Assembly: GCF_002252505.1 (NCBI RefSeq)
Contig: NZ_NNRL01000164.1
Coordinates: 1 to 64,000 of the forward strand
DNA from: Brucella grignonensis
GTDB lineage: Bacteria > Pseudomonadota > Alphaproteobacteria > Rhizobiales > Rhizobiaceae
Direction of reading: 5' to 3'
DNA: 64,000 bases
Shown here: one piece after another, positions 52,073 through 61,339 of the stretch
Position numbering within the stretch: position 1 is the first letter of the stretch
Layout: the number at the start of each line of letters is the position of its first letter
The notes under the pieces: model-generated
What the model was told of the DNA's origin: nothing
Databases searched by the model: none
The model's input: only the letters and a program-made list of their open reading frames with translations
Made by a program: the position numbers and the translations under genes

Positions 52073-52552
52073 TCAGCTCTTCTGCCACCGCTCTCGGCTT
52101 TGTTCGTCTTCGGCTTTCGATTCTACCCAGTCGCCAGTTCTGCCTTCAATCAGATGCTCGCGTTTCCAGAATGGGGCCCCCGTTTTCATGAAATCCATCA
52201 GGAACGATGCAGCCTCGAAAGCAGCCTGACGATGGGCTGATGCTGTGACAACGAGAACAATATTTTCACCGGGTTTAATCAATCCAAAACGGTGAATGAT
52301 GGAAACGCCAGACAGAGGCCAGCGCTCAATGGCATCATGAGCGATACGGCGAATTTCAGCTTCTGCCATTCCGGGATAATGTTCCAGCTCAAGTGCTGAA
52401 AGCTTGCCGCCTTCATCACGACAAAGGCCGGTGAAGCTGACTATAGCGCCAATATCATTGCGACCTTCGCCAAGTTTGCGGATCTCTTCGGCGATATCGA
52501 AGTCTGTATCGCGAATGCTGATGAAAAGGGGGCAGATCGAGTGGCTGGTCAT
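52073..52552 (-). CDS. moaE: Molybdopterin synthase catalytic subunit
   Basis: The protein has 159 aa. With MoaD it inserts two sulphurs into precursor Z, giving molybdopterin. Motifs ISVRDTDFDIAEE-like N terminus, GRNDIGAIVSFTGLCRD, RIAHDA, VSIIHRFGLIKPGE and MDFMKTGAPFWKREH, containing the conserved Lys, are all present. It lies 12 bp after moaD. A molybdopterin enzyme is encoded 9 kb away in this window. Confidence 0.95.
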   Translation of the reverse strand: MTSHSICPLFISIRDTDFDIAEEIRKLGEGRNDIGAIVSFTGLCRDEGGKLSALELEHYPGMAEAEIRRIAHDAIERWPLSGVSIIHRFGLIKPGENIVLVVTASAHRQAAFEAASFLMDFMKTGAPFWKREHLIEGRTGDWVESKAEDEQSRERWQKS

Positions 52553-52564
52553 GTTCGGACTATA

Positions 52565-52822
52565 TCAGCCACCCGTCATGGGTGGAAAAAGCGCTACTTC
52601 ATTACCGTCTCTGACCAACTCGTCATGTTCAGCATGTTCCTGATTGATCGCGGCACGAATGACATTTTCGTGCTCGAACGCCGCTTCATATTCATCGCCA
52701 AGGCCTTTGAGGTGAGCAATAAGCGCACCAACGCTGATCGTTTTAGAAGGGAGTTCTATGACTTCCTCTCCCTTGCCGATTTTTTCACGCACCCAGGCGA
52801 AGTAGATCAGATTTACACGCAA
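52565..52822 (-). CDS. moaD: Molybdopterin synthase sulphur-carrier subunit
   Basis: The protein has about 85 aa. It is a ubiquitin-like carrier that ends in the essential Gly-Gly (PPMTGG), which is thiocarboxylated by MoeB. No ATG is available near the domain start; TTG at 52822 gives L/M-R-V-N-L-I-Y-F, the expected first strand, 5 bp after the pgsA stop. The longer open frame (to 53005) lies inside pgsA. So a TTG start and coupling to pgsA are inferred. Confidence 0.85.
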   Translation of the reverse strand: MRVNLIYFAWVREKIGKGEEVIELPSKTISVGALIAHLKGLGDEYEAAFEHENVIRAAINQEHAEHDELVRDGNEVALFPPMTGG

Positions 52823-52827
52823 GACGA

Positions 52828-53418
52828 TCAATCCATCACATGTTTGAGGCCTGCGCGGAAATAATCCCAGCCCGTGTAAAGCGTCAGGATCGCCGAAATC
52901 CAAAGCAGACCAATGCCGATCTCGGTTGTATACGGTAAGACTTTTTCTCCGGCTGGACCAGCCAATAGAAACGCCAGCGCAATCATCTGTGCGGTGGTCT
53001 TCCATTTCGCGAGTTGAGATACGGGCACACTAACCTTCAATTCGGCGAGATATTCGCGCAAACCTGATACGAGAATTTCACGGCAGAGAATAATAATAGC
53101 GGCCCACAGGCTCCATCCGGCGATTGTTTTTGCGGGGTCGGCTGCGAGCAATAGAAGGCATGTGGAAACCAAAAGCTTATCAGCAATTGGATCGAGCATA
53201 CGCCCAATCGTAGATGTTTGCTGCCATGCGCGCGCAAGATAACCGTCGAAAAAGTCTGTAATACTTGCGAAAATAAAAATGCCCAAGGCGCTCCAGCGTG
53301 CAAAATCACTGGAATGAAGGCGGCCTTCGATAAAGAAGCACAAGGCGACCAAAGGCACCGCAAGAATTCTCACGTAAGTCAGAATGTTGGGCAAGGAGAG
53401 AGTGTGATTTTTCCGCAT
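52828..53418 (-). CDS. pgsA: CDP-diacylglycerol-glycerol-3-phosphate 3-phosphatidyltransferase
   Basis: The protein has 196 aa from the Met at 53418 (MRKNHTLSLPNILTYVRI); a Met eleven codons earlier is possible. It makes phosphatidylglycerol phosphate in the inner membrane. The CDP-alcohol phosphotransferase motif is complete in FFDGYLARAWQQTSTIG and MLDPIADK, that is DGxxAR-x8-GxxxD-xxxD, and four or five membrane helices follow. It is translated together with moaD, moaE. Confidence 0.96.
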   Translation of the reverse strand: MRKNHTLSLPNILTYVRILAVPLVALCFFIEGRLHSSDFARWSALGIFIFASITDFFDGYLARAWQQTSTIGRMLDPIADKLLVSTCLLLLAADPAKTIAGWSLWAAIIILCREILVSGLREYLAELKVSVPVSQLAKWKTTAQMIALAFLLAGPAGEKVLPYTTEIGIGLLWISAILTLYTGWDYFRAGLKHVMD

Positions 53419-53548
53419 TGTACCGCCGCATTCGTTGTTGGTGCACAACATCAGGGATGATCAAGAAAATCAACACCTGCTCATGTGTTCAATCGGGACG
53501 TAATGACGCCCTTACAGGATTAGTTGTCCAAACCCGGACAAAATTACG

Positions 53549-55630
53549 TCATCGATCATGAAAATGGTCGTGAATGGTCTTTGCCATGGCCTCCGATATG
53601 CCATCGATCTGCATCAGGTCTTCAATTGCCGCTCTGGATACCGCCTTTGCCGTACCGAAATGATGGAGAAGCGCACGCTTGCGCGTTGGACCGATTCCCG
53701 AGATTTCATCGAGCGGATTCGCAACCATTTCCTTCTTGCGCCTTGCCCGATGTGTGCCAATGGCGAAACGGTGTGCTTCATCGCGCATGCGCTGGATGAA
53801 GTAGAGAACCGGATCGCGCGGCGGCAACGTAAAGGCTTGCTTACCTTCGACAAAAAAGCGTTCGCGTCCTGCTTCACGGTCCACACCCTTGGCGATACCG
53901 ATGGCGGTCACCAAATGATTTATGCCCAATTCGCCGAGTATCTGGCGAACCGCTCCGACCTGACCCTGACCGCCGTCAATCAGAATAACATCAGGCCATG
54001 CCGGGAAGGCATCGTTGACTGCTTCCAGGCTTTCCGTTTTCGCCAAAGGCTCCGGTTCGCCGTGTTCTTTGACGAGGCGTGAAAACCGCCGCTCAATCAC
54101 TTCGCGCATCATACCAAAATCATCGCCCGGTGTGATGTCGGTCGACTTGATATTGAACTTGCGATACTGATTCTTGACGAAGCCTTCCGGCCCGGCAACG
54201 ATCATACCGCCAACCGCATTCGTGCCCATGATATGCGAGTTGTCATAGACTTCGATGCGGCGCGGCGTATGTGGAAGGCCAAAGGTCTCAGCCAGACCTT
54301 TCAGAAGGCGAGCCTGCGAGGAGGTCTCCGCAAGTCGGCGTCCGAGTGCTTCTCGCGCATTGGTCAGAGCATGATCGACCAATTCTTTCTTTTCTCCGCG
54401 TTGCGGAACATTGACCTGAACGCGATGGTTGGCACGCGAAGATAGCGCTTCAGCAATAAGCGATTGTTCTTCGACGCTTTCGGAGAGCAGAACCAGCTTC
54501 GGGCAGGGTTTGTCATCGTAAAACTGCGACAGGAACGCGCCGAGCACTTCCGCAGGTCCGAATGAACTGTCAGCTTTTGGGAAATAGGCGCGGTTACCCC
54601 AGTTTTGCCCGGTACGGAAGAAGAAGACCTGAATACAGGTCATGCCGCCTTCCTGATGGATGGCAAAAACATCGGCTTCTTCAACGGTCTGCGGATTGAT
54701 GCCCTGATGCGATTGCACATGGGAAAGAGCCGAGAGGCGATCACGGTACACGGCAGCATGTTCGAAATCGAGCTCTGCCGACGCAGCCTGCATCGCTGCC
54801 GCAAGATGATCCTTCACGGTCTGGCTTTTGCCGGACAAGAAGGCTTTGGCTTCGGCAACCAGCTCGGCATAATCCGCGTCACTGACTTCATGGGTGCATG
54901 GACCGGAACAGCGTTTGATTTGATAAAGCAGGCAAGGGCGGGTGCGCGTTTCAAACACTGAATCCGTGCATGTACGCAGTAGAAAAGCACGCTGAAGCGC
55001 GTTGATCGTGCGGCCGACGGCGCCTGCGGAAGCAAACGGGCCAAAATATTCGCCTTTGCGCGTGCGTGCGCCGCGATGCTTGAAAATGCCGGGTGCACGA
55101 TGATTGCCGCTCAAAAGAATGTATGGAAATGACTTATCGTCACGCAACAGTACGTTAAAACGTGGACGCAAGCGTTTGATAAGATTCGCTTCAAGCAGCA
55201 AAGCTTCGGTTTCAGTGCGTGTGACGACGAATTCCATTGTCGCCGTCTCACCAATCATGCGGGTGATGCGGTTCGAATGGCCGACTCCGCGCGCATAATT
55301 GGAGACACGCTTTTTCAGGCTGCGTGCCTTGCCGACATAGAGCACGTCGCCATCGCTGTTGAACATGCGATAGACGCCCGGATTATTCGGTAAGCGTTTG
55401 ACGAAGGCATTGATAATGTCTGCGCCGCTCAGACCTTTCGTATCCGGCAATCCATCCGACGAATCCCACTGTATCGAATCGGTCGCAGAGGCAACGGCTG
55501 GTGCCTCTTCGATTGCGTCATCGTCGTCATCAGATTCTGCATCGCCCATGATTATACCAGCCACATCCTGCTCATCATCCGATGGCAGGTGTGAAATGGC
55601 ATCATCAATGGTCTTGCGTGGTCCGGTCAT
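53549..55630 (-). CDS. uvrC: Excinuclease ABC subunit C
   Basis: The protein has 693 aa and makes both incisions in nucleotide excision repair. Start Met at 55630 overlaps the SDR stop by 4 bp (ATGA). An unusual acidic N-terminal extension of about 80 residues, with a run of Asp, precedes the GIY-YIG domain ([21 protein letters not shown]). The zinc or Fe-S type cysteine cluster, Cys in [23 protein letters not shown], follows. The UVR helix ([17 protein letters not shown]) and UvrC RNase H-like domain ([15 protein letters not shown]) come next, then the C-terminal HhH pair. Confidence 0.97.
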   Translation of the reverse strand: MTGPRKTIDDAISHLPSDDEQDVAGIIMGDAESDDDDDAIEEAPAVASATDSIQWDSSDGLPDTKGLSGADIINAFVKRLPNNPGVYRMFNSDGDVLYVGKARSLKKRVSNYARGVGHSNRITRMIGETATMEFVVTRTETEALLLEANLIKRLRPRFNVLLRDDKSFPYILLSGNHRAPGIFKHRGARTRKGEYFGPFASAGAVGRTINALQRAFLLRTCTDSVFETRTRPCLLYQIKRCSGPCTHEVSDADYAELVAEAKAFLSGKSQTVKDHLAAAMQAASAELDFEHAAVYRDRLSALSHVQSHQGINPQTVEEADVFAIHQEGGMTCIQVFFFRTGQNWGNRAYFPKADSSFGPAEVLGAFLSQFYDDKPCPKLVLLSESVEEQSLIAEALSSRANHRVQVNVPQRGEKKELVDHALTNAREALGRRLAETSSQARLLKGLAETFGLPHTPRRIEVYDNSHIMGTNAVGGMIVAGPEGFVKNQYRKFNIKSTDITPGDDFGMMREVIERRFSRLVKEHGEPEPLAKTESLEAVNDAFPAWPDVILIDGGQGQVGAVRQILGELGINHLVTAIGIAKGVDREAGRERFFVEGKQAFTLPPRDPVLYFIQRMRDEAHRFAIGTHRARRKKEMVANPLDEISGIGPTRKRALLHHFGTAKAVSRAAIEDLMQIDGISEAMAKTIHDHFHDR

Positions 55631-56439
55631 TCCGTAATTCCTGCAATATCCGGGGTCTCCCATGCCAGATGCTGCCCACCATCAAGCGCAATCATCTGAC
55701 CGGTCACAGAGCGGCTTTCCCAGAAATAGCGAACAGTGCGTCCAAACTCTGACAGGTCGGGCGCGCGTTGCAAAGGCAAACGACTAACCTGCAATTCAAA
55801 GTCATCTGCATTCTGGCGCTCGCTCGGCAAAGTGGGGCCGGGGGCGATAGCATTAACGCGAATGCGCGGTGCCAGTGCCTGTGCCAGCGTTTGTGTGGCA
55901 TTCCAGAGGGCAGTCTTGGAAAGCGTGTAGGAAAAGAACTGCGGGTTCAGCTTCCAGACCCGCTGGTCAATGACGTTGATAATAAGACCATCTGTATCGT
56001 CAGGCAGAGCTTTCGCCATTTCTTCGGCAAGAATTACCGGCGTTTTCAAATGGATCGCAAAATGACGATCCCACAGCTTCATATCCAGATTGCCAACGCG
56101 ATCATCTTCAAACAGCGATGCATTGTTAATGAGCATACGAATCGGACCGAGCTGCTCTGCCGCCTGTTGCAGTAATCCGCGCACATCGCTCTCATCTGAG
56201 AGATCAGCCCGTACAACGCAGGCCTTGCCGCCATTTTCAGCGATTTGCGCTGCAAGCGCCTCGCCGTCATTAACGGAGCGGTTGCAGTGAATAGCTACCG
56301 GAAAGCCGTGTGTCGCCAGATCTTCGATGATGGCCTTTCCTATGCGCCGCGCGCCGCCCGTCACCAGAACAGGGCAATTTGCAAGCGGGTTGGTTTCCGG
56401 ATTTTCCAACAGGGTAAACACTTTCTTATCGTGAATCAT
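55627..56439 (-). CDS. Short-chain dehydrogenase (pteridine-reductase/FolM-like)
   Basis: The protein has 270 aa. The NADP-binding motif is TGGARRIG, whose arginines favour NADPH as in FolM/PTR1-type pteridine reductases, and INNASLF is the NNAG-like segment. The catalytic pair is Tyr and Lys in YTLSKTAL. The extra residues at the N terminus (about 20) are non-catalytic. It may reduce dihydromonapterin or dihydrofolate, but that is inference. It overlaps uvrC by 4 bp and heads the SDR-uvrC-pgsA-moaD-moaE group. Confidence 0.88.
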   Translation of the reverse strand: MIHDKKVFTLLENPETNPLANCPVLVTGGARRIGKAIIEDLATHGFPVAIHCNRSVNDGEALAAQIAENGGKACVVRADLSDESDVRGLLQQAAEQLGPIRMLINNASLFEDDRVGNLDMKLWDRHFAIHLKTPVILAEEMAKALPDDTDGLIINVIDQRVWKLNPQFFSYTLSKTALWNATQTLAQALAPRIRVNAIAPGPTLPSERQNADDFELQVSRLPLQRAPDLSEFGRTVRYFWESRSVTGQMIALDGGQHLAWETPDIAGITE

Positions 56440-56796
56440 CGCTTCATTTCATGCCATTTTGCCGGAAAAAATACAGCTAAAATTAAAGGGCTTGCGGTTC
56501 ACTGCTGACAAAAACATAACAAATTCAGTGGTTTCAATTGAATGAGGTTGTTTCAATCCGAAAGCCAGAGATGTTGCTTGTATCTATATAGGTGCGTGGT
56601 GGGAGCGTTGCGAGAATGCAACATCGCAATTTTGCCACGTTCTCGTCAGGTTCTCTCCACAGAAGGGGGCAGATCGTGCCGCATTTACCCTCGATATGTC
56701 TGTCCTGTCAGCGCGGCATGGGCGGTTTACTCCCCAAGATGTTGCCCACCCGATAAGGGACCGCGCTAAAGGTAATTTTTAGTCAAGGAGAATGCT
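56440..56796 (+). other. Intergenic region upstream of omp25
   Basis: No gene is visible. The 357 bp serve the divergent SDR gene and omp25. An AT-rich TATATA element (56585-56590) is a possible -10, and GTTGC with GCAAC (56607-56622) forms a small hairpin in what would be the leader. AAGGAG at 56785-56790 is the omp25 ribosome site. Confidence 0.5.
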
Positions 56797-57438
56797 ATGC
56801 GCACTCTTAAGTCTCTTGTAATCGCCTCGGCTGCGCTGCTGCCGTTCTCTGCAACTGCTTTCGCAGCTGATGCCATCATGGAACAGCCTCCTGTTCCAGC
56901 TCCTGTTGAAATGGCTCCACAGTACAGCTGGGCTGGTGGTTACACCGGTCTGTACCTCGGCTACGGCTGGAACAAGGTAAAGACCAACACCGACGGCGCG
57001 ATCAAGCCTGACGACATGAAGGCTGGCGCATATGCTGGCTGGAACTTCCAGCAGGACCAGTTCGTATACGGTGTTGAAGGTGACGCAGGTTACTCTTGGG
57101 CCAAGAAGTCCAAGAATGGTTTGGAAGCCAAGCAGGGCTTTGAAGGCTCGCTCCGTGGCCGTCTCGGCTACGATCTGAACCCAGTTATGCCTTACATCAC
57201 TGCTGGTATTGCAGGTACGCAGCTTAAGCTGGACAACGGCGTTGACGACGAAAGCAAGTTCCGCGTTGGTTGGACTGCTGGTGCCGGTCTGGAAGCCAAG
57301 CTGACCGACAACATCCTTGGTCGCGTTGAATACCGCTACACCCAGTTCGGTAACAAGACCTACGACCTCGGCACCGAATCGGTCCGTAACAAGCTTGACA
57401 CCCACGACATTCGCGTCGGCGTTGGCTACAAGTTCTAA
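56797..57438 (+). CDS. omp25: Outer-membrane protein Omp25
   Basis: The protein has 213 aa, the same length as Brucella Omp25. Signal peptide 1-23 ends SATAFA. The mature part reads [48 protein letters not shown] and ends in IRVGVGYKF with terminal Phe, an eight-stranded OmpA-like barrel. Omp25 binds peptidoglycan/LPS and is a major surface protein and virulence factor in Brucella. Differences from Brucella in a variable loop near 45-60 point to an Ochrobactrum-type relative. AAGGAG lies 6 nt before the ATG. Confidence 0.97.
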   Translation: MRTLKSLVIASAALLPFSATAFAADAIMEQPPVPAPVEMAPQYSWAGGYTGLYLGYGWNKVKTNTDGAIKPDDMKAGAYAGWNFQQDQFVYGVEGDAGYSWAKKSKNGLEAKQGFEGSLRGRLGYDLNPVMPYITAGIAGTQLKLDNGVDDESKFRVGWTAGAGLEAKLTDNILGRVEYRYTQFGNKTYDLGTESVRNKLDTHDIRVGVGYKF

Positions 57439-57457
57439 TTACTACGTAATTGGACAG

Positions 57458-57490
57458 AAAAAACCGGGCAGGAAACTGCCCGGTTTTTTT
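57458..57490. terminator. Rho-independent terminator after omp25
   Basis: A 10-bp stem (57462-57471 with 57476-57485) with a GAAA loop, A run before and T run after, serving omp25 and the convergent GST gene. Confidence 0.9.
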
Positions 57491-57502
57491 ATTACTCAAA
57501 TT

Positions 57503-58108
57503 TTAAGCGTGGGGCAGAAGCTTTGAAAGCTCGGGATGCAGTTCTTCAAAGCGCTTCATCCAGCGCTTGAGTTTTGGGCGACCACGCTCCCATTTACCTT
57601 CAAAGCGCAAGCCCAGATAACCAAGTGTGGCAGCGACCGCCAGATGGCCGCCATGAAGTTTGCCTGCAAGCCGAGGCGGAGCTTCGTTCAGAAGGTCGAG
57701 CGCGCGTTCCGCCTTGCGCCATTGCAGATCAAGCCACGGCTGGTGCACCTTTTCTTCGGGACGCATACGGCGCTCGTAAACATGCGCGAGCAGAACATCG
57801 GACAAACCGTCAGCAATTGCTTCGTAACGTTCTGCATCGGTGCGCTTTTCAACATTGCGCGGGAAAAGCTTGTTACCCGATGTGCGGTTCAAATACTGCA
57901 CGATTGCACGGCTGTCGAAAACCGACTTGCCATCATCTGTGATCAAGGTCGGAATCTTGCCAAGCGGATTGGCATTGATGAGATTTTCCGGCTCTGCAGA
58001 GGTCGTAACCACGACACTTTCAAATGGAATACCCGCATGATGAGCGGCCATACGCACCTTCGCGCTGTAAGGCGAGGCGGGTGAATAGAGGATCTGAGTC
58101 ATCTTCAT
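57503..58108 (-). CDS. Glutathione S-transferase
   Basis: The protein has 201 aa. The thioredoxin-like N-terminal domain (1-80) has LYSPASPYSAKVRMAAHHAG with Ser instead of Cys or Tyr near the start, NPLGKIPTLITDDG with cis-Pro, and FDSRAIVQYLN. An all-helical C-terminal domain follows. Substrate unknown. The start is in an MKMTQ context, and a palindromic repeat lies just upstream. Confidence 0.9.
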   Translation of the reverse strand: MKMTQILYSPASPYSAKVRMAAHHAGIPFESVVVTTSAEPENLINANPLGKIPTLITDDGKSVFDSRAIVQYLNRTSGNKLFPRNVEKRTDAERYEAIADGLSDVLLAHVYERRMRPEEKVHQPWLDLQWRKAERALDLLNEAPPRLAGKLHGGHLAVAATLGYLGLRFEGKWERGRPKLKRWMKRFEELHPELSKLLPHA

Positions 58109-58130
58109 TCCTGATTGTGAAAATTACGAA

Positions 58131-58199
58131 GAGCATTTCCAGCAAAAGTTCAAAGCGATTTTGCGTAAGAGAATGCACAAAACAAGCGGTTAGAACGGT
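58131..58199 (+). repeat. Intergenic palindromic repeat, copy 11
   Basis: GAGCATTTCCAGCAAAAGTT, CAAAGCGATTTTGCGTAAG, AGAATGCACAAAACAA and GGTTAGAACGG. It sits between the GST start and the RNase T2 stop. Confidence 0.8.
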
Positions 58200-58200
58200 T

Positions 58201-58887
58201 TCAACGAACCGCTGGCATCATAACGGAACGGCTGCGACAAGCATTGGTATTGATCTGTTCACAGGCACGGAACTTGAGGTCCTTGGTCATACAGATGCGA
58301 ACTTCCTGAAGATAGTTGCTCTTGCATGATACAGATACGCCGTCCGGCTTCATGTCGGGATTTGCCGCAGTAAATGCCTTTTCGACCAGCAACGGGTCAA
58401 TGCGCCGACCCGAGGTAAGGTTGCGAAGGCTCGGCGGAATATTCACATGCTGATAGGCTTGGCGAACTGTAGCGAAATAATCGTTCTGCGAAAGACCCGA
58501 GCAGCTTCCGTGTTTGCGCCATTGATGCGCAACAAGCCCTGTTGAAGGCATGATATCGGAAACGCTTGAAACAATTTGGCGAGGTACGAAGCTGCTGCGG
58601 CTGCGAGCATTGTCAAACTGACAATTGGCGGGATAGCCCCGCTCGTTCTGCGGCCAGAGACCGTGAACCACAAAGCCGAACGGCCGGCTGGTGCCGCATT
58701 GCTGTTTGTTTGCTCTTGGGCCCTCTAGAGTACAATAGCTAGGCGACCAGGAGAGAGACAGCACATAGAAATCAAAATCACCGGGGCGACTATTGCCCCG
58801 GTCCTGCGCCATTACGGGTAGCGCTGCAAAAGAAGTGGCAAGAAGGGCGGTTGAAAGCACCGCCAGTTTGCGCCGCATCATGGTCAT
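58201..58887 (-). CDS. Secreted ribonuclease T2
   Basis: The protein has 228 aa. A signal peptide ends ALPVMAQ (about residue 28). The two catalytic segments are intact: CAS I FVVHGLWPQN and CAS II HQWRKHGSC. At least eight Cys suggest disulphides. The enzyme cleaves RNA through 2',3'-cyclic phosphates; in E. coli the homologue RNase I is periplasmic and non-essential. It starts two bases after the upstream secreted protein and shares its mRNA. Confidence 0.95.
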   Translation of the reverse strand: MTMMRRKLAVLSTALLATSFAALPVMAQDRGNSRPGDFDFYVLSLSWSPSYCTLEGPRANKQQCGTSRPFGFVVHGLWPQNERGYPANCQFDNARSRSSFVPRQIVSSVSDIMPSTGLVAHQWRKHGSCSGLSQNDYFATVRQAYQHVNIPPSLRNLTSGRRIDPLLVEKAFTAANPDMKPDGVSVSCKSNYLQEVRICMTKDLKFRACEQINTNACRSRSVMMPAVR

Positions 58888-58889
58888 AA

Positions 58890-59357
58890 TCAGCGCAGAA
58901 CGCGGCAGCTTGCGTCGTAGACGAACCAGCGGTCAAAGCCATCTACGCAGAACTCAACATTCTGACCAACGCCAGCAAAGCCCTGGCCTTCTTCTACCAT
59001 GTACCAAACCGAACGATGCTGACCGTCGCTGAGAACAGCAGTGGCCTTACAATAAGTCCGTTCGATTTGAGCCGGATTGTTTTTTGGCTCATAGCGGGTG
59101 AGGCGAACATCGCTCATTGCGGAAATGCCGACTTGTGGCAGGTTCGGAACATTGCGTACCTGATAGCCGAAATCAGCAACGACACTGCGTAAAACACCCT
59201 GCTGGCTGCAAAGACCGGCATCGCCGACAGATGTCGGTGCCGAAGTCAGGTAATCGGCGGCGCTTGCGGGCAGGGAAGCGAACGTCAGGGGAAGAACCGA
59301 AGCAGCCAGAAGGGCTGTCCGAGAAAACTGTCCGATGCGATCCAACTTGCGTTGCAT
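58890..59357 (-). CDS. Secreted cysteine-containing hypothetical protein
   Basis: The protein has 155 aa from the Met at 59357 (MQRKLDRIG), which has AGGAAA 6 nt upstream; the open frame is 63 codons longer and would overlap rlmJ. A signal peptide ends LPASAA (about residue 34). The mature part has four Cys (GLCSQ, RTYCKA, EFCVDG and DASCRV), enough for two disulphides. I do not know the family. It is in an operon directly ahead of the RNase T2 gene, so a role with that enzyme (chaperone, inhibitor or substrate-binding partner) is possible but unproven. Confidence 0.7.
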   Translation of the reverse strand: MQRKLDRIGQFSRTALLAASVLPLTFASLPASAADYLTSAPTSVGDAGLCSQQGVLRSVVADFGYQVRNVPNLPQVGISAMSDVRLTRYEPKNNPAQIERTYCKATAVLSDGQHRSVWYMVEEGQGFAGVGQNVEFCVDGFDRWFVYDASCRVLR

Positions 59358-59442
59358 GTCTTTTTCCTGTCTCACAATTCGAGCATGAAGCTCGCTTTTC
59401 CAAACTTGTCTGGGCGCAGTTTCATTCAGCAATTGGAAACGG

Positions 59443-60315
59443 TCAAGTACGATCCGTCTCGCCGCGTATCCATTGAATGCTGAAATTGCCTCCCTTTTCT
59501 TCGCTAAGCAACCTGGTAAGGCAGGGAAGCAGGATTTGCATCTCACTTTCCAGTGTAAAGGGCGGGTTCACGACAATCATTCCGGTGCCATCAAGACGCG
59601 GTTCCAGTGATGGTGCCCGAATCGCAAGTTCGATCCGCATGATCTTGGGAATCTCGGTTTCGCGCAGACGCTTCGAAAACCGCTCCGTCTCTTTGCGGTC
59701 CTTCACCGGATACCAGAACGCATAGGTTCCACCGGGAAAACGCTTGTAAGCCTTGACGAGCCCATCCACGAGACGATCGAATTCGCCTTCTATTTCAAAA
59801 GGCGGATCAACAAGCACCAGCCCGCGCTTTTCTTTGGGTGGCATATGTGCACCAAGCGACAGCCAGCCATCAAGTTCGATGACACGCGCCTGATAGTCGC
59901 CGTCAAACAGCTTTGCCAGCTTTTTGGCATCTTGCGGGTGCAGTTCAATCGCTGAAAGACGATCCTGCTTACGCAGCAGATGTCGCGTCAGGAGCGGAGA
60001 ACCGGGATAATGCTTGAGTCTGCCCTTGGTATTGACTGCACGAACGGCTTCAAGATAAGGCGCCAGTAAATCCAGAACTGGCTGCTCGATCTCACCTTTT
60101 TCGACCGCGTCCATCACACGGCTGATACCGCCGATCCATTCGCCGGTTTTCTCGGCTTCAGTGCCGCGCAGATCGTAAAGACCGATGCCCGCATGGGTAT
60201 CGATCACACGGAAGGCCTGATCCTTGCGTTTGAGATATTCAACAATGCGGGAAAGGATGACGTGCTTGACGACATCTGCAAAGTTCCCGGCGTGATAGGC
60301 GTGACGGTAATTCAT
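59443..60315 (-). CDS. rlmJ: 23S rRNA (adenine2030-N6)-methyltransferase
   Basis: The protein has 290 aa from the Met at 60315 (MNYRHAYHAGNFADVVKHVIL), the RlmJ signature start; a frame twelve codons longer has no support. DTHAGIGLYDL is the SAM-binding loop, and the catalytic motif is DPPFE in LVLVDPPFEIEGEFDRL. Length and motifs match E. coli RlmJ. It is upstream of the RNase T2 operon on the same strand. Confidence 0.95.
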   Translation of the reverse strand: MNYRHAYHAGNFADVVKHVILSRIVEYLKRKDQAFRVIDTHAGIGLYDLRGTEAEKTGEWIGGISRVMDAVEKGEIEQPVLDLLAPYLEAVRAVNTKGRLKHYPGSPLLTRHLLRKQDRLSAIELHPQDAKKLAKLFDGDYQARVIELDGWLSLGAHMPPKEKRGLVLVDPPFEIEGEFDRLVDGLVKAYKRFPGGTYAFWYPVKDRKETERFSKRLRETEIPKIMRIELAIRAPSLEPRLDGTGMIVVNPPFTLESEMQILLPCLTRLLSEEKGGNFSIQWIRGETDRT

Positions 60316-60417
60316 GTTCGCGCTTGTTTCATGCCTCGTCGTTTTCGGCAATATCCGAGCTCAGCTAAATGTGACATAAAACTGTCATCATCCGCTCTCA
60401 TCTGAGTCGAGTTTTGC

Positions 60418-61263
60418 ATGTCTGGTAGCGTTCTGCTGATAGTCCTTTGTGGCGCGTTTCTCCACGCAAGCTGGAATGCTATCGTAAAGGGGAGTGGTGA
60501 CAAGTTTTTCGCTGCTGCCAGTGTAACTGGCGCGGCCGGATTGGTCGCTATATTTTTCCTGCCATTTTTGCCGCTGCCGCATCCGTCGAGCTGGATATTC
60601 ATTGGGCTCTCGACAATCACTCAGGTTTTTTACATGTCGCTGGTGGCCGCCGCTTATAAATCGGGCGACATGAGCGAGGCCTATCCGATCATGCGCGGCA
60701 CCCCACCACTGTTGGTGGCGCTGGTCAGTGCACCGCTGATTGGCGAAGTGATGGGCTGGCGTAGCTGGGTTGGCGTGATCCTTATCTGCTCAGGTGTTCT
60801 GGCGATGGCGCTTGAAGCGCGGCGTCGCAATGGTGGCACGTCTAGCAAAACAGCTCTTCTTGCCTTGGCCAATGCGGGTTTTATCGCGACCTATACGATC
60901 ATTGACGGCGTGGGCGTCCGCGCATCGGGCCACACCTTGTCCTATACGTTGTGGCTATTTTTGATAAATGCCTTTCCGCTTGCCGGTTGGGCGCTCTATC
61001 GTGAGCCGAACCGCTTTCTGAATTATGTTCGTAACCATTGGCGTCCGTCGCTGGTGGGCGGTTTGGGAACATTGGGTTCTTACGGCCTTGCTCTGTGGGC
61101 GATGACGATGGCGCCGATTGCGGTGGTTGCAGCTCTGCGAGAGACAGCAATCCTGTTTGGCGTGCTAATATCTGTGTTCATCCTCAAAGAGAAAGTGGGA
61201 CTGCCGCGTTTTCTGGCTGCAGGCTTCATTGTACTGGGCGCGATTACGCTGCGACTGGCTTAA
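60418..61263 (+). CDS. EamA-family permease
   Basis: The protein has 281 aa with ten predicted helices and the two EamA repeats: LLIVLCGAFLHASWNAIVKG at the start and a second repeat from about 145. EAYPIMRGTPPLLVALVSAP and ETAILFGVLISVFILKEKVG are conserved loops of this branch. It is an inner-membrane metabolite exporter of unknown substrate. It diverges from rlmJ and lies 76 bp upstream of the molybdopterin enzyme on the same strand. Confidence 0.88.
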   Translation: MSGSVLLIVLCGAFLHASWNAIVKGSGDKFFAAASVTGAAGLVAIFFLPFLPLPHPSSWIFIGLSTITQVFYMSLVAAAYKSGDMSEAYPIMRGTPPLLVALVSAPLIGEVMGWRSWVGVILICSGVLAMALEARRRNGGTSSKTALLALANAGFIATYTIIDGVGVRASGHTLSYTLWLFLINAFPLAGWALYREPNRFLNYVRNHWRPSLVGGLGTLGSYGLALWAMTMAPIAVVAALRETAILFGVLISVFILKEKVGLPRFLAAGFIVLGAITLRLA

Positions 61264-61339
61264 AAATATATTTCGTCGCAGGCCTCTTAATTCGCGAAAA
61301 ATTCGTTTCTGCGGAAGATGGGTTGCGCTAAAAAGCACC

